Shown here one piece after another: positions 22,799 through 34,335 of a stretch of DNA of 64,000 bases. Origin of the DNA: an uncultured Clostridium sp. (GTDB lineage: Bacteria > Bacillota > Clostridia > Clostridiales > Clostridiaceae); NCBI GenBank assembly GCA_903789665.1, contig CAIFEX010000017.1, positions 1 through 64,000 of the forward strand. Reading direction: 5' to 3'. The position numbers were made by a program, and so were the translations under genes. A model generated the notes under the pieces. It searched no databases. It saw nothing but the letters and a program-made list of their open reading frames with translations, and was not told the origin of the DNA. Positions within the stretch are counted from its first letter, which is position 1; each line of letters starts with the position of its first letter.

Positions 22799-23050
22799 TC
22801 AATCTTTTAATACAGCTGCCATAGCAGCTCCTACATCTATACCGCATAGTTTTCCTAGTTTCTTCATGGTATCAACATAGACTATTTCTTGGGAATTATC
22901 ATCAATTAATACTTTTACTGACTGTATCAGTTTATCGTCAGCATCTTTAGCTATATACACAGTTCTAGCCTTTTTATTTTTTATAGCCTTAACTGTCTGC
23001 TTCATACCAACAACTTTATTCCCTGGAAGCCTGCAAATCATTATTTCCAT
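22799..23050 (-). CDS. L7Ae/YbxF-family K-turn-binding protein
   Basis: An 83-aa L7Ae-like protein ([20 protein letters not shown], then [14 protein letters not shown], then [19 protein letters not shown]). Bacillus YbxF, its counterpart between rpoC and rpsL, binds kink-turn RNA. Here too it is the first gene of the str operon. Two starts are possible: an ATG at 23050 only 2 nt after GGAGG, and an ATG at 23041 spaced 11 nt. The function on the ribosome is not settled. Confidence 0.93.
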   Translation of the reverse strand: MEIMICRLPGNKVVGMKQTVKAIKNKKARTVYIAKDADDKLIQSVKVLIDDNSQEIVYVDTMKKLGKLCGIDVGAAMAAVLKD

Positions 23051-23120
23051 TCCCTCCTAAAATAATAATTCAGGGACAAGACACACAAAAAGCCTTGCCT
23101 CCCTAAAAACACACAGATGT

Positions 23121-23149
23121 ATTTTATCATTTTAACATTACTATGTCAA
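23121..23149 (-). promoter_or_regulatory. sigma-A promoter of the str operon
   Basis: -35 TTGACA (23144-23149) and -10 TAAAAT (23121-23126) are 17 bp apart, immediately past the rpoC stop. A bulged hairpin follows (AGGGA and CAAG pairing with CTTG and TCCCT, about 23071-23106). It could be a weak rpoC terminator or a leader element. Confidence 0.82.
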
Positions 23150-23153
23150 TAAA

Positions 23154-26100
23154 TTATCCCGCTTCCTGATCTTCTAATTTTTTATCTACGGCTTTATTTT
23201 TAGTATTGACTTTTATAGATCTATATCTGTTCATTCCAGTTCCTGCAGGTATAAGTTTACCTATAATTACATTTTCTTTTAATCCTAAAAGAGGATCCGT
23301 TTTGCCCTTTATAGCTGCATCAGTAAGTACCCTTGTAGTTTCCTGAAATGATGCTGCCGAAAGAAATGATTCTGTTGCCAAAGCTGATTTTGTTATACCT
23401 AAAAGGGCCACTCTACCCTGGGCAGGTTTTCCACCCTTTGCCATAATCCTATTATTTTCATCTTCAAAATCAAATCTGTCGATTAAAGTTCCAGGAAGCA
23501 ATTCCGTATCTCCTGAATCCTCTATTTTAACCTTCCTCGTCATCTGCCTTATCACCACTTCAAGGTGCTTATCATTTATATCAACACCCTGCAGTCTATA
23601 AACTTTTTGGACTTCAGACAAGAGATAATTCTTAACGCTTTGGACTCCCTTTATTCTCAATATATCATGCGGATTTACAGAACCTTCCGTTATTTCATCT
23701 CCGGCACTTATCTCATCGCCGTCCGATACTTTAAGTCTTGAGCCAAAGGGTATATCATAGCTTACTTCTTCCCCTGAAGCTGCAACTACAGTTACACTTC
23801 TCTTTTTCTTAGTTTCTTCCATCTTTACCGTTCCTGAAACTTCACTTACTATTGCAAGTCCTTTTGGCTTTCTTGCTTCAAACAACTCTTCAACCCTTGG
23901 AAGACCTTGGGTTATATCGGAGCCTGCAACTCCACCAGTATGAAAGGTTCTCATTGTAAGCTGTGTTCCAGGTTCCCCTATACTCTGGGCCGCTATTATA
24001 CCTACTGACTCTCCGATATCAATTTTCTTTGCAGTAGCCATATTCATACCATAGCATTTTGCACATACACCATGACGGGATCTGCAGGTAAATACAGATC
24101 TGATTTTTACTTTCTTTACACCCAAATCCTCTATTTTATGAGCCATTTCAAAATCTATGTAGGTATCTTTAGGTACCAACACTTCTCCTGTCTTAGGATC
24201 TTTAATATCCTCTGCAGAATATCTTCCAGTAAGTCTTTCTGACAAGCTTTCTATAACTTCGTTTCCCTCTTTTATTTCTGTTATATCATATCCTTCATGG
24301 GTGCCACAGTCTTCTTCCCTTACTATGACATCCTGACTTACATCTACAAGCCTTCTGGTAAGATACCCTGAATCTGCAGTTTTCAACGCAGTATCTGCAT
24401 TACCTTTTCTAGCACCATGAGTAGATATGAAATATTCAAGTACATCCAAGCCCTCTCTAAAAGAAGATCTTATTGGAAGCTCTATTATCTTTCCTGAAGG
24501 ATTTGCCATGAGACCCCTCATGCCGGCAAGTTGTTTTATTTGGCTTTTAGAACCTCTTGCCCCTGAATCGGCCATCATAAATATTGGGTTGAACTTATCC
24601 AAATTACCCATAAGTGCATCAGAAACATCTTCCGTAGTTTTGGTCCATTTTGCTATTACTCTCTGATATCTCTCTTCTTCAGATATGAACCCTCTTCTAT
24701 ACATTTTCTCTATTTTGTCAACAGCCTTATCCGATTCATTTAAAAGTTTTTCCTTGGCTTCAGGAACTACCATATCTGAAGTAGAAACAGTAATCCCGCT
24801 TATTGTAGAATAATGATATCCTCTGGCTTTTATCTTATCAAGCATTATAGAAGTTTGAGTGGCTCCATGCTTCATATAACACCTATTTACTATTTCACCT
24901 AATTTTTTCTTAACAACAAGAAAATCAATTTCCAGTTTGAATTCATTTTCAGGTATGCTTCTATCCACAAATCCCAAGTCCTGAGGTATGGATTCATTAA
25001 ATATTATTTTCCCCGGAGTGGTATCTATTATTCCGCTAACACACTTTCCGTCTTTAACCTTTTCCATTTTCACCTTAACTTTTGCATTAACATCTACCTG
25101 CTTCAATTCATACGCCATTACGGCTTCTTCAGGTGAGCAGAACATTCTGCCTTCTCCCTTAGCTCCATTTTTTAACGAAGTTAAATAATAAGATCCGAGT
25201 ACCATATCCTGTGTTGGAACTACCACTGGTTTTCCGTCAGATGGTTTTAATATATTATGAGCAGCCAACATTAAAAATCTAGCTTCAGACTGGGCTTCAA
25301 CTGAAAGAGGGACATGAACTGCCATCTGGTCACCATCAAAATCAGCATTATACGCTGTACAAGCAAGTGGATGAAGTTTTATAGCCCTACCTTCCACAAG
25401 TACAGGTTGAAAAGCCTGAATTCCAAGTCTATGAAGCGTTGGTGCACGATTTAAAAGTACCGGATGATCCGATATAACTTCCTCCAGCACATCCCATACT
25501 TGAGTTTGAACTCTTTCCACCATCCTTTTAGCACTTTTAATGTTATGAGCAAGGCCGCTTGCAACCAATTTTTTCATAACAAATGGTTTAAACAACTCAA
25601 GAGCCATTTCTTTAGGCAGTCCACACTGGTACATCTTCAGTTCAGGACCAACTACTATTACAGAACGCCCTGAATAATCCACACGCTTTCCAAGTAAGTT
25701 CTGTCTAAATCTCCCCTGCTTACCTTTTAGCATATCAGATAATGATTTTAAAGGCCTGTTTCCCGGTCCTGTTACGGGTCTGCCTCTTCTTCCATTATCT
25801 ATAAGGGCATCTACTGCCTCCTGAAGCATCCTTTTTTCATTTCTCACTATTATATCAGGTGCCCCTAAGTCCAATAATTTTTTAAGTCTGTTATTTCTAT
25901 TTATAACCCTTCTGTAAAGATCATTTAAATCAGATGTGGCGAATCTTCCTCCATCCAGCTGTACCATGGGCCTTAAATCGGGCGGTATCACAGGTATAAC
26001 ATCTATGATCATCCAGTCAGGTTTATTACCTGATTTTCTAAAGGATTCAACAACTTCAAGTCTTCTTATTATTCTTACTTTTTTTTGACCTGTGCTTTTT

Positions 26101-26690
26101 TTTAGGTTCTGTTTTAACTCTGCGGACAATTGATCAAGATCTATCTCTTCCAAAAGTTTCTTAATTGATTCCGCTCCCATACCTGCAACAAAATTTTGTT
26201 CCCCATACTTATCCACAGCCTCTCTATATTCCTTTTCAGTTAAAAGCTGTTTTTTAAGAAGCTGGGTCTTTTTAGGATCCAAAACCACATATGATGCAAA
26301 GTACAGCACTTTCTCCAGAGATCTCGGTGACATATCCAACATAAGTCCCATACGGGATGGTATCCCTTTGAAATACCATATATGTGATACTGGAGCTGCA
26401 AGTTCTATGTGCCCCATTCGTTCACGTCTAACTTTTGCTTTAGTTACTTCCACACCGCACCTATCACAAACTATACCTTTGTATCTAATTCTCTTGTACT
26501 TGCCGCAGTGACATTCCCAGTCTTTTGTCGGTCCAAAGATTCTTTCACAAAACAAGCCATCCCTCTCAGGTTTCAAGGTTCTGTAATTTATTGTTTCAGG
26601 CTTTTTTACCTCACCTCTTGACCATTCTCTTATTTTTTCCGGTGAAGCCAAACCTATTTTTAATGCATCAAAATTATTTAATTCAAACAA
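23154..26690 (-). CDS. rpoC: DNA-directed RNA polymerase beta' subunit
   Basis: Largest polymerase subunit carrying the catalytic Mg. The N-terminal zinc finger ([20 protein letters not shown]), the active-site NADFDGDQM near residue 450, the second zinc site ([13 protein letters not shown]) and the trigger-loop region [11 protein letters not shown] are all present. 1178 aa. The start is a TTG at 26690 behind GGGAGG, 18 nt after the rpoB stop. Confidence 0.98.
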   Translation of the reverse strand: MFELNNFDALKIGLASPEKIREWSRGEVKKPETINYRTLKPERDGLFCERIFGPTKDWECHCGKYKRIRYKGIVCDRCGVEVTKAKVRRERMGHIELAAPVSHIWYFKGIPSRMGLMLDMSPRSLEKVLYFASYVVLDPKKTQLLKKQLLTEKEYREAVDKYGEQNFVAGMGAESIKKLLEEIDLDQLSAELKQNLKKSTGQKKVRIIRRLEVVESFRKSGNKPDWMIIDVIPVIPPDLRPMVQLDGGRFATSDLNDLYRRVINRNNRLKKLLDLGAPDIIVRNEKRMLQEAVDALIDNGRRGRPVTGPGNRPLKSLSDMLKGKQGRFRQNLLGKRVDYSGRSVIVVGPELKMYQCGLPKEMALELFKPFVMKKLVASGLAHNIKSAKRMVERVQTQVWDVLEEVISDHPVLLNRAPTLHRLGIQAFQPVLVEGRAIKLHPLACTAYNADFDGDQMAVHVPLSVEAQSEARFLMLAAHNILKPSDGKPVVVPTQDMVLGSYYLTSLKNGAKGEGRMFCSPEEAVMAYELKQVDVNAKVKVKMEKVKDGKCVSGIIDTTPGKIIFNESIPQDLGFVDRSIPENEFKLEIDFLVVKKKLGEIVNRCYMKHGATQTSIMLDKIKARGYHYSTISGITVSTSDMVVPEAKEKLLNESDKAVDKIEKMYRRGFISEEERYQRVIAKWTKTTEDVSDALMGNLDKFNPIFMMADSGARGSKSQIKQLAGMRGLMANPSGKIIELPIRSSFREGLDVLEYFISTHGARKGNADTALKTADSGYLTRRLVDVSQDVIVREEDCGTHEGYDITEIKEGNEVIESLSERLTGRYSAEDIKDPKTGEVLVPKDTYIDFEMAHKIEDLGVKKVKIRSVFTCRSRHGVCAKCYGMNMATAKKIDIGESVGIIAAQSIGEPGTQLTMRTFHTGGVAGSDITQGLPRVEELFEARKPKGLAIVSEVSGTVKMEETKKKRSVTVVAASGEEVSYDIPFGSRLKVSDGDEISAGDEITEGSVNPHDILRIKGVQSVKNYLLSEVQKVYRLQGVDINDKHLEVVIRQMTRKVKIEDSGDTELLPGTLIDRFDFEDENNRIMAKGGKPAQGRVALLGITKSALATESFLSAASFQETTRVLTDAAIKGKTDPLLGLKENVIIGKLIPAGTGMNRYRSIKVNTKNKAVDKKLEDQEAG

Positions 26691-26708
26691 GGGTACATCC
26701 TCCCTTCA

Positions 26709-29700
26709 TTAATGTTCATCATTAAAATTATCTATTCCCAGGCCATCCAAATTCAAATCTAGATTTTCGTCGTCATCACTGACATTTTCATCATTTTTAT
26801 CATCATCTTTATTATCATTATCATCATTTTTATTTTTATTTTTATCATTGTTATTACTATTATGATCTTCTTGATTTTTCCTGTTATTGTTATTTTGAGA
26901 TGATCCAGGAGAATCTTCTTTTCCTTCTATATTTACATCCAAGTTTTCCATTTCATCATCTATCGACTCTTTAAGTTCAACCTCTTCGTTATTTTCATTT
27001 AATACTTTTACATCCAGACATAGAGCCTGCAATTCTTTTATAAGCACTTTAAAAGATTCCGGCACTCCAGGTTCTGGTATATTTTCACCTTTCACAATAG
27101 CTTCATAAGTTTTTACTCTTCCAACCACATCATCAGATTTAACTGTAAGTATTTCCTGAAGGGTATGTGCTGCACCATATGCCTCCAGAGCCCACACTTC
27201 CATTTCTCCAAATCTCTGTCCTCCGAACTGTGCTTTACCACCAAGAGGCTGTTGAGTTACAAGTGAATATGGGCCGGTAGATCTAGCGTGAATTTTATCA
27301 TCAACCAAATGAGCTAATTTTAAAATATACATATATCCTACAGTTATAGGTCGGTTAAAAGGCTCTCCTGTCCTGCCGTCATACAATATGGTTTTCCCAT
27401 CTTTTCTATAACCTGCTTTTTCTAGGCAGGACACTATGTCTTCTTCCCTTGCCCCGTCGAAAACCGGAGTTGCTATATGCCATCCCAATTCACTGGCAGC
27501 CAAACCTAAATGTACTTCAAGAACTTGCCCTATATTCATACGTGAAGGTACTCCCAGAGGACTTAAGCATATCTGCAAAGGTCTTCCATCTGGGAGAAAA
27601 GGCATATCTTCTTCCGGCAGCACTTTGGATATAACACCTTTATTGCCATGTCTGCCTGACATTTTATCTCCAACAGATATCTTACGCTTCTGAGCTATAT
27701 AACATCTAACAAGTTTATTAACTCCCGGTGAAAGCTCATCTCCGTTTTCTCTGGTAAACACTTTTACATCCACGACTATACCTGACTCTCCATGAGGCAC
27801 TCTAAGGGAAGTATCTCTAACTTCTCTCGCTTTTTCTCCAAATATAGCCCTTAACAATCTCTCTTCCGCCGTCAGTTCAGTTTCACCTTTAGGAGTCACT
27901 TTCCCCACTAATATGTCTCCAGCCCTCACTTCAGCACCTATTCTTATAATTCCTCTCTCATCTATATCCTTTAACGCATCTTCTCCTACATTCGGTATAT
28001 CTCGGGTAATTTCCTCAGGACCAAGTTTTGTATCTCTAGCTTCAGATTCATATTCTTCTATATGAATTGAAGTAAATACGTCCTTCTTAACAAGCTCTTC
28101 GGATATAAGCATTGCATCTTCATAATTATACCCTTCCCAAGTAGTAAATCCCATTCTTATATTTTTGCCGAGAGCTATTTCTCCCAAATCAGTAGAAGGT
28201 CCATCTGCTAAAATTGTTTCCTTCTGAACTCTCTCTCCCTTTTTAACTATAGGTCTTTGATTTATACATGTACCCTGATTGGAACGCTGAAATTTAAGGA
28301 GTCTATAAACATCAGTCCCTCCATCGGAATCTCTCTTTACTCTTACTTCATTAGCACACACATATGAAACCACACCTGGATTCTTAGCTTTGGGAAGCAC
28401 TCCTGAATCCACAGCCGCCTTATATTCAATGCCTGTTCCAACAATAGGTGCTTCAGGCTTTAAAAGCGGTACTGCCTGCCTTTGCATATTGGATCCCATA
28501 AGTGCACGACTTGCATCATCGTTTTCGAGAAATGGTATCATAGCAGTTGCAACTGAAACCAGCTGTCTTGGGGATACATCTATATAATCAACATCTTCTG
28601 CCGGCACTACGATAACATCTTCTTTATCTCTAACTGTAACTCTGTCATCTACAAAAGTACCGTCTTCTTCAAGGGGTTCATTCGCCCGTCCTATCAAATA
28701 TTGATCTTCTTCATCTGCTGTCATATATACAATTTTATTAATAACTCTTTTATTTTTTTTGTCTACTTTCCTATATGGAGTTTCTATAAAACCATATTCA
28801 TTAACCTTTGCATAGGTTGCAAGAGAATTAATAAGCCCTATATTGGGACCTTCTGGCGTTTCTATCGGACACATCCTGCCATAATGAGAATGGTGAACAT
28901 CTCTCACCTCAAAGCCAGCTCTTTCTCTAGATAATCCTCCTGGTCCCAATGCCGATAATCTTCTCTTATGAGTAAGCTCAGAAAGTGGATTAGTCTGATC
29001 CATAAACTGAGAAAGTTGAGAGCTGCCAAAGAACTCCTTAATTGCCGCAGATACCGGTCTTATATTTATCAGCGCCTGAGGTGTTATAACTTCCTGATCC
29101 TGTATGGTCATTCTCTCTTTAACTACTCTTTCCATCCTTGAAAGGCCTATTCTAAATTGATTTTGAAGTAATTCCCCTACAGATCTAAGCCTTCTATTGC
29201 CCAAATGATCTATATCATCAACATTTCCGATACCATAAGCCAATCCTAATTCATAACTTACCGTAGCAAAAATATCATCTTTAATTATATGTTTGGGAAT
29301 TAAGTCATGTATATGTTTTGATATCTGCTCCTTTATCTCATTTTCATCACTGTAATTATCCAAAATTTTTTTCAAAGTGGGATAATGTACTTTTTCCCTT
29401 ATATTTAAATCATCTAAATTAAAATCAACAAAATTTCGTATATTTACAAAATAATTTCCTATTACCCTCACTATTGTATCTTCCACTTGGATATCTACTA
29501 TGTTTACTCCACATTCTTCGATCTCTACAGCTTTTTCCCTACTTATTCTTTCACCATTTTGCACAAGTATCTCCCCTGTCTGAGGGTTTACTACATCTTG
29601 TGCCGCTATTCGATTAGTTATTCTTAAATGCAATGATAATTTTTTGTTAAATTTATATCTTCCTACTCTGGAAAGATCATATCTTTTCGGATCAAAAAAC

Positions 29701-30473
29701 AAAGAATCAATAAGTGACTGAGCACTATCAACCGTAGGTGGTTCTCCTGGTCGCAGCCTCTTATATATTTCAAGTAATGCCTCTTCATGAGTCTTAGTAT
29801 TATCCTTTTCGATTGTAGCTTTTAATCTTTCATCCTCCCCGAAGAAATTAGCAATTTCTGTATCTGTACTGTAACCCATAGCTCTCACAAGAATAGTAAT
29901 GGGTAATTTTCTAGTTTTATCTATTCTTACATATATTATGTTATTAGAGTCAGTTTCATATTCCAGCCATGCTCCTCTATTAGGTATTACCGTTGAAGAA
30001 AAAAGTTTCTTACCCGTTTTATCAACAGATACATCATAGTATACGCCTGGAGATCTTACAAGTTGACTGACTATAACTCTTTCCGCTCCGTTAATTATGA
30101 AAGTTCCCTGTTCCGTCATCAAAGGAAAGTCTCCCATAAAAACTTCCTGTTCTTTAACTTCACCAGTTTCCTTGTTAAGTAACCTTACTTTTACTTTTAA
30201 AGGTGCTGCATAAGTTGCATCTCTTTCTTTGCACTCTTCCACAGAATATTTGATATTGTCCATATCTAATTTATATCCTACAAATTCCAAATTAAGATTT
30301 GCAGTATAATCTTGAATAGGATTAATATCATCAAATACCTCTTGTAATCCTTCTTTCAAAAACCAATTGTAGGAATTTAATTGCACTTCAATTAAATTAG
30401 GCATATGTCCTACTTCTTTAAGTCTGGAAAAGCTCATTCTTGTTCTTTTACCAACCTGGACAGGATGTACCAT
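26709..30473 (-). CDS. rpoB: DNA-directed RNA polymerase beta subunit
   Basis: Catalytic core subunit and rifampicin target. The cluster I region [20 protein letters not shown] and [10 protein letters not shown] is wild type. Conserved C-terminal blocks ([19 protein letters not shown]) are followed by a tail of about 60 residues made almost only of Asn, Asp, Lys and Glu (about 26709-26910). The total of 1254 aa appears slightly long, and the extra length seems to be that tail. It starts with [18 protein letters not shown] and is read as the first gene of an rpoBC unit with its own promoters. Confidence 0.98.
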   Translation of the reverse strand: MVHPVQVGKRTRMSFSRLKEVGHMPNLIEVQLNSYNWFLKEGLQEVFDDINPIQDYTANLNLEFVGYKLDMDNIKYSVEECKERDATYAAPLKVKVRLLNKETGEVKEQEVFMGDFPLMTEQGTFIINGAERVIVSQLVRSPGVYYDVSVDKTGKKLFSSTVIPNRGAWLEYETDSNNIIYVRIDKTRKLPITILVRAMGYSTDTEIANFFGEDERLKATIEKDNTKTHEEALLEIYKRLRPGEPPTVDSAQSLIDSLFFDPKRYDLSRVGRYKFNKKLSLHLRITNRIAAQDVVNPQTGEILVQNGERISREKAVEIEECGVNIVDIQVEDTIVRVIGNYFVNIRNFVDFNLDDLNIREKVHYPTLKKILDNYSDENEIKEQISKHIHDLIPKHIIKDDIFATVSYELGLAYGIGNVDDIDHLGNRRLRSVGELLQNQFRIGLSRMERVVKERMTIQDQEVITPQALINIRPVSAAIKEFFGSSQLSQFMDQTNPLSELTHKRRLSALGPGGLSRERAGFEVRDVHHSHYGRMCPIETPEGPNIGLINSLATYAKVNEYGFIETPYRKVDKKNKRVINKIVYMTADEEDQYLIGRANEPLEEDGTFVDDRVTVRDKEDVIVVPAEDVDYIDVSPRQLVSVATAMIPFLENDDASRALMGSNMQRQAVPLLKPEAPIVGTGIEYKAAVDSGVLPKAKNPGVVSYVCANEVRVKRDSDGGTDVYRLLKFQRSNQGTCINQRPIVKKGERVQKETILADGPSTDLGEIALGKNIRMGFTTWEGYNYEDAMLISEELVKKDVFTSIHIEEYESEARDTKLGPEEITRDIPNVGEDALKDIDERGIIRIGAEVRAGDILVGKVTPKGETELTAEERLLRAIFGEKAREVRDTSLRVPHGESGIVVDVKVFTRENGDELSPGVNKLVRCYIAQKRKISVGDKMSGRHGNKGVISKVLPEEDMPFLPDGRPLQICLSPLGVPSRMNIGQVLEVHLGLAASELGWHIATPVFDGAREEDIVSCLEKAGYRKDGKTILYDGRTGEPFNRPITVGYMYILKLAHLVDDKIHARSTGPYSLVTQQPLGGKAQFGGQRFGEMEVWALEAYGAAHTLQEILTVKSDDVVGRVKTYEAIVKGENIPEPGVPESFKVLIKELQALCLDVKVLNENNEEVELKESIDDEMENLDVNIEGKEDSPGSSQNNNNRKNQEDHNSNNNDKNKNKNDDNDNKDDDKNDENVSDDDENLDLNLDGLGIDNFNDEH

Positions 30474-30563
30474 TGATTTTCACCCCTTGTATAAACTAAA
30501 AATAACCAAAACATCCATTTAACTACATATGCATGTTTATGGACTTATTATTGCCATCAAATT

Positions 30564-30593
30564 ATTATAACCTTTTTTTTGTAATTAATTCAA
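30564..30593 (-). promoter_or_regulatory. possible second rpoB promoter
   Basis: -35-like TTGAAT (30588-30593) and -10 TATAAT (30564-30569) are spaced 18 bp, about 90 nt upstream of rpoB. Weaker at -35 than the promoter 87 nt upstream. The region is very AT-rich, so a chance match is possible. Confidence 0.5.
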
Positions 30594-30651
30594 ATTATTC
30601 TATATACAATATATTTTACATTAATTTTGCAACTAATCAATGCAATTTACC

Positions 30652-30680
30652 ATGTTATCATAACACATATAATTTGTCAA
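30652..30680 (-). promoter_or_regulatory. sigma-A promoter upstream of rpoB
   Basis: -35 TTGACA (30675-30680), 17-bp spacer, -10 TAACAT (30652-30657). It lies between the rplL terminator and rpoB, making rpoBC a separate unit with a leader of about 170 nt. I see no further structure in the 30474-30720 gap beyond the two promoters. Confidence 0.75.
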
Positions 30681-30720
30681 CAATAAATTTTTATATTTTC
30701 TAAAAAATTTGTGAAATAAT

Positions 30721-30750
30721 AAAGAGGTACTTTGATCAAAGCACCTCTTT
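30721..30750 (-). terminator. terminator after rplL
   Basis: A nearly perfect palindromic stem: AAAGAGGTACTTTG (30721-30734) pairs with CAAAGCACCTCTTT (30737-30750). It is followed on the minus strand by ATTATTTC. It lies 19 nt past the rplL stop and would end or attenuate rplKAJL transcription before rpoB. Confidence 0.82.
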
Positions 30751-30769
30751 ATATAAATATTTTCAATCT

Positions 30770-31135
30770 TTACTTCAGCTCTATTTCAGCTCCAATTTCT
30801 TCAAATTTAGACTTCAAAGCTTCAGCATCTTCTTTGCTTACTCCTTCTTTTATCGCCTTAGGAGCACTATCAACTACACCTTTTGCATCCTTTAATCCTA
30901 ACCCTGTCACTTCTCTAACTGCCTTTATAACTTTTATCTTTTGCTGTCCCACTGTTTTAAGTATTACATCAAATTCAGTCTTCTCCTCTGCAGCAGCGCC
31001 GCCTGCGCCTGCACCTGCTGCAGCCACTGGAGCTGCTGCACTTACTCCAAATTCATCTTCACATGCTTTTACTAAATCATTTAATTCTAAAACACTCATA
31101 TCTTTTATAGCTTGAATGATTTCTTCCTTACTCAT
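30770..31135 (-). CDS. rplL: 50S ribosomal protein L7/L12
   Basis: Multicopy stalk protein recruiting translational GTPases. The N-terminal dimerisation helix, the Ala/Gly-rich hinge ([19 protein letters not shown]) and the C-terminal domain ([20 protein letters not shown]) are clear. 121 aa. Confidence 0.98.
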   Translation of the reverse strand: MSKEEIIQAIKDMSVLELNDLVKACEDEFGVSAAAPVAAAGAGAGGAAAEEKTEFDVILKTVGQQKIKVIKAVREVTGLGLKDAKGVVDSAPKAIKEGVSKEDAEALKSKFEEIGAEIELK

Positions 31136-31161
31136 TAATAAACACCTCCAAAATTTTTAAA

Positions 31162-31680
31162 TTAGCTTTCTTGTGATTCCTGTTTTTCTTCTGATTTTCG
31201 TTTTTCTTCAACTGCATTTAGCAAATAAACAAACTTTGATAATGGAGCCTTTAAGCTTCCAAGTAATTTCGCAATAAGTACATCTCTCGGTGGTATTGAA
31301 GCAAGTTTTTGAATTTTATCCTTATCAAACACTTTTCCGTCTATAACTCCGCCTTTAAGCTCGAGCACTTTGTGATCTTTAGAAAAATCATTTAAAATTC
31401 TTGCTGGCGCAGCCGGATCATCATATCCAAATGCTGTTGATATTGGTCCTGAAAAAGCATCTTCCACCTCATCAAATCCCAATTTTTTCGCAGCTAATTT
31501 AGATAACGTATTTTTATAAACCTTGTATTCTATACCTGCTTCCCTTAAATTTTTTCTAAGCTTCGTATCCTCTTCCACAGTTAATCCCTGATATCTGGCA
31601 AATACTATACTATTAGCCTTTTTCATCTTTTCTTCAATTTCTTTAACTTTAGCTTCCTTTAATTTTCTGTTCTTTCCCAA
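31162..31680 (-). CDS. rplJ: 50S ribosomal protein L10
   Basis: Stalk base protein that binds L7/L12 dimers and autoregulates through its leader. Begins [20 protein letters not shown] and carries the [20 protein letters not shown] segment. 172 aa, with a C-terminal charged helix for L7/L12 binding ending [15 protein letters not shown]. Confidence 0.97.
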   Translation of the reverse strand: MGKNRKLKEAKVKEIEEKMKKANSIVFARYQGLTVEEDTKLRKNLREAGIEYKVYKNTLSKLAAKKLGFDEVEDAFSGPISTAFGYDDPAAPARILNDFSKDHKVLELKGGVIDGKVFDKDKIQKLASIPPRDVLIAKLLGSLKAPLSKFVYLLNAVEEKRKSEEKQESQES

Positions 31681-31721
31681 CGTACATCCACCTCCTCACA
31701 GTTCAACTCAAAACAAACGCA

Positions 31722-31845
31722 TAAATAAAAGCCTCCCCTTAGACGAAGAGAGACCAATTAATCTCTATTGGAATCCTGAATAGGTTGGGTATAATTTCCC
31801 GTTGTGCTTTCGCACCTATCGTCTACGGAGTATTTACTTATTGAA
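31722..31845 (-). promoter_or_regulatory. L10 leader (ribosomal protein autoregulatory RNA)
   Basis: The transcript upstream of rplJ contains CCGTAGACGATAGGTGCG followed by GAAAGCACAACGGG and AACCTATTC pairing blocks. These match my recollection of the bacterial L10 leader bound by the L10-L12 complex. It ends in an attenuator-like hairpin (31731-31738 with 31748-31754, including wobble pairs) followed by TTTTATTT. It lies 40 nt before rplJ. Confidence 0.82.
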
Positions 31846-31878
31846 TTACTATATGCAAATTAATCACCTAAGTCAATT

Positions 31879-32568
31879 TCAGTCAAGAACTTTTGCCGAA
31901 TTTACCTTTATTCCTGGTCCCATTGTACTTGACAATACTACAGATTTCAAATATTGACCTTTAGCTGCCACCGGTTTTGCCTTTATTACAGCTTCCATCA
32001 GTGTACGGAAATTTTCCAACAATTTTTGCGATCCAAAAGAACTCTTTCCTATTGGAACGTGGATTATAGAAGTTTTATCAACTCTATATTCAACTTTACC
32101 TGCTTTGATCTCCTCTATTGATTTTGCGACATCAAAAGTAACTGTACCGGACTTTGGGTTTGGCATCAATCCTTTAGGTCCAAGTATTCTGCCCAGTCTG
32201 CCTACAACTCCCATCATATCAGGTGTAGCTACAACTACATCAAAATCAAACCAGTTTTCATCCTGTATCTTATGAACATATTCATCTGCTCCAACATAGT
32301 CCGCCCCTGCATTTTTAGCTTCTTCAACTTTATCGCCTTTAGCAAATACCAATATTCTAACTTTTTTGCCAGTTCCATGAGGTAGAACTACTGCTCCTCT
32401 TACCTGCTGATCAGCATGTCTTGGATCTACTCCAAGCCTTAAAGCCAATTCTACAGTTTCATCAAATTTCGCTTTAGATGTCTTTAAAACAAGATCTATG
32501 GCCTCTGCCGGTGTATATAATGTATTTCTGTCGATAAGTTTAACACTTTCCTTATATTTTTTTCCCAT
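31879..32568 (-). CDS. rplA: 50S ribosomal protein L1
   Basis: Mobile L1-stalk protein involved in E-site tRNA release and a translational repressor of rplKA. Landmarks are [40 protein letters not shown] and the C-terminal [10 protein letters not shown]. 229 aa. Confidence 0.98.
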   Translation of the reverse strand: MGKKYKESVKLIDRNTLYTPAEAIDLVLKTSKAKFDETVELALRLGVDPRHADQQVRGAVVLPHGTGKKVRILVFAKGDKVEEAKNAGADYVGADEYVHKIQDENWFDFDVVVATPDMMGVVGRLGRILGPKGLMPNPKSGTVTFDVAKSIEEIKAGKVEYRVDKTSIIHVPIGKSSFGSQKLLENFRTLMEAVIKAKPVAAKGQYLKSVVLSSTMGPGIKVNSAKVLD

Positions 32569-32625
32569 TTAAAATCCTCCTTTGTGGTATTTACGGCAAT
32601 ATTACCTCCCACCTATTTAAGCTGC

Positions 32626-33051
32626 TTATTCTTCTACGGTTATTCCCATACTTCTTGCAGTACCTGCTATCATTTTCATAGCAGTTTCAACAGAGCTAGC
32701 ATTCAAATCTGGCATTTTTGTTTCAGCAATCTTTTTAAGCTGCTCTTTAGTTACTTTAGCAACCTTAGTTTTATTAGGTTCTCCAGAACCACTTTCTATT
32801 CCCGCAGCTTTCTTAAGCAGCACTGCTGCTGGTGGAGTTTTTAATATAAAACTAAAAGATCTATCCTGATACACAGTAATTACCACTGGAATTATAAATC
32901 CTGCTTGTTTTGCAGTTTTAGCATTAAATTCCTTACAAAAGCCCATAATATTTACACCATGCTGTCCAAGCGCTGGTCCAACTGGTGGAGCTGGTGTTGC
33001 TTTACCTGCAGGAAGCTGAAGTTTTATCAATCCTACTACCTTTTTAGCCAT
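32626..33051 (-). CDS. rplK: 50S ribosomal protein L11
   Basis: GTPase-centre protein and site of thiopeptide action. The N-terminal Pro-rich block [20 protein letters not shown] and the C-terminal RNA-binding domain ([11 protein letters not shown]) are present. 141 aa. It follows nusG with a 90-nt gap. Confidence 0.98.
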   Translation of the reverse strand: MAKKVVGLIKLQLPAGKATPAPPVGPALGQHGVNIMGFCKEFNAKTAKQAGFIIPVVITVYQDRSFSFILKTPPAAVLLKKAAGIESGSGEPNKTKVAKVTKEQLKKIAETKMPDLNASSVETAMKMIAGTARSMGITVEE

Positions 33052-33141
33052 AATTATACACCTCCTCTACTAGGATTACATGAAAATATCTTTTTCATTT
33101 AACCTATTAAAACTTTTATCCTTATACTTTATTTAATATAA

Positions 33142-33666
33142 TTATTCTATTTTTTCTATTTGGTTAAACTCGAGTTCAACAGGAGTTTCCCTCCCAAACA
33201 TATTAACTAGAGCTTTAACCTTTTTCTTTTCGGGATTTATTTCTTGGATAACAGCTAAAAAGTTTTCAAGAGGCCCAGATTTTACCTTTACATTCTCACC
33301 TATTGCTATATCTACATTTACAGGTTTTTCATTGATCCCCATTCCCTTTACTTCCTCATCGGTAAGTGGAACAGGCTTAGAACCAGGGCCAACAAAACCT
33401 GTGACTCCCCTAGTATTTCTAACTATATACCAAGAATCATCAGTCATTACCATATGTATTAAAACATACCCTGGAAATACCTTTTTTAACGTTATTTTCT
33501 TTTTTCCATCATCTTTTGTTTCAACCTGTTTTTCCATAGGAACCTGAACATCATCTATCCAATCATATAGATCTCTATTTTCTACAGTTTTTTCAAGATT
33601 AGCTTTAACTTTATTCTCATAACCAGAATATGTATGAACTACATACCATTTAGCTTTATCTGCCAT
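33142..33666 (-). CDS. nusG: transcription elongation/antitermination factor NusG
   Basis: Binds RNA polymerase and modulates pausing. The NGN domain (KWYVVHTYSGYENKVKANLE) and the C-terminal KOW domain (GENVKVKSGPLENFLAVIQE) are complete. 174 aa. Located directly after secE. Confidence 0.98.
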   Translation of the reverse strand: MADKAKWYVVHTYSGYENKVKANLEKTVENRDLYDWIDDVQVPMEKQVETKDDGKKKITLKKVFPGYVLIHMVMTDDSWYIVRNTRGVTGFVGPGSKPVPLTDEEVKGMGINEKPVNVDIAIGENVKVKSGPLENFLAVIQEINPEKKKVKALVNMFGRETPVELEFNQIEKIE

Positions 33667-33713
33667 AATCCTAGGGATGATAACTTATCCCTGCCTCCTT
33701 TTTCATTCTTATT

Positions 33714-33953
33714 TCAAAATAATTTTTTCAAAATACCTTTAGCTAAAGAATTAAATCCAAAATCTATTATAGCAATAATTATCACATAAATAATACAAAA
33801 TACAATAACTGATATCGTAGCCTTTTTTAAATGTTCTTTAGAAGGCCATGTTATTCGTTTAAACTCAGCTACTAACCCTCTAAAAAAATTAAAGAAACCG
33901 CCTTTAGGTGTGACTTGTTTTCTAACTTTTTTTGCGTCATCATGCGCCGCCAT
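33714..33953 (-). CDS. secE: preprotein translocase subunit SecE
   Basis: Small clamp subunit of the SecYEG channel. The conserved amphipathic segment AEFKRITWPSKEHLKKAT precedes a single transmembrane helix (VIVFCIIYVIIIAIIDFG). The ATG at 33953 is preferred to a GTG nine bases upstream that abuts the GAGG site. 79 aa. Confidence 0.96.
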   Translation of the reverse strand: MAAHDDAKKVRKQVTPKGGFFNFFRGLVAEFKRITWPSKEHLKKATISVIVFCIIYVIIIAIIDFGFNSLAKGILKKLF

Positions 33954-33995
33954 TTTATTCACATCCTCAAATATTTAATATAACGACTCTCTACT

Positions 33996-34145
33996 TTACC
34001 TAGTTTCTTTGTGAATTGTATGTTTACGACAAAATGGGCAATATTTTTTCATTTCTAATCTATCTGGGTTATTTTTTTTATTTTTAGTTGTATTGTAATT
34101 CCTCTGCTTGCATTCTGTACATGCCAGTGTTACTCTCACTCTCAT
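33996..34145 (-). CDS. rpmG: 50S ribosomal protein L33 (zinc form)
   Basis: A short gene of 49 codons translated by eye. It begins [20 protein letters not shown], continues [20 protein letters not shown] and ends KHTIHKETR. Cys9, Cys12, Cys36 and Cys39 make it the zinc-binding C+ form. Its place just before secE matches Bacillus rpmGB-secE-nusG. Confidence 0.96.
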   Translation of the reverse strand: MRVRVTLACTECKQRNYNTTKNKKNNPDRLEMKKYCPFCRKHTIHKETR

Positions 34146-34234
34146 TATCTTCACACCTCCTGGTATATCACTCAATATATAACAATATATAATAATTAAA
34201 AACTTATATTTTCAAAATTATGCATTACTTAATT

Positions 34235-34263
34235 AATTTATCACAATTTAGTTTCCATGTCAA
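34235..34263 (-). promoter_or_regulatory. sigma-A promoter of rpmG-secE-nusG-rplK
   Basis: -35 TTGACA (34258-34263), 17-bp spacer, -10 TAAATT (34235-34240), about 90 nt upstream of rpmG and just after the tuf2 terminator. Confidence 0.72.
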
Positions 34264-34303
34264 TCGATCAAAAATCACCGGATAAAATTTATGATCATTT
34301 CCA

Positions 34304-34331
34304 AAAGGACTAGGTAAGAAACCCAGTCCTT
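34304..34331 (-). terminator. terminator after tuf2
   Basis: On the minus strand AAGGACT (34325-34331) pairs with AGTCCTT (34304-34310) around an ACCTAG/GGGTTT-type loop, followed by TTGG. It lies 4 nt past the tuf2 stop and separates tuf2 from rpmG. Confidence 0.72.
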
Positions 34332-34335
34332 AAAA

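Noticed and set aside
26709-26910. RpoB tail as a frameshift artefact
   Set aside because: The frame stays open with a consistent N/D/K/E composition to a stop 18 nt before rpoC with proper signals, so it reads as a genuine extension.
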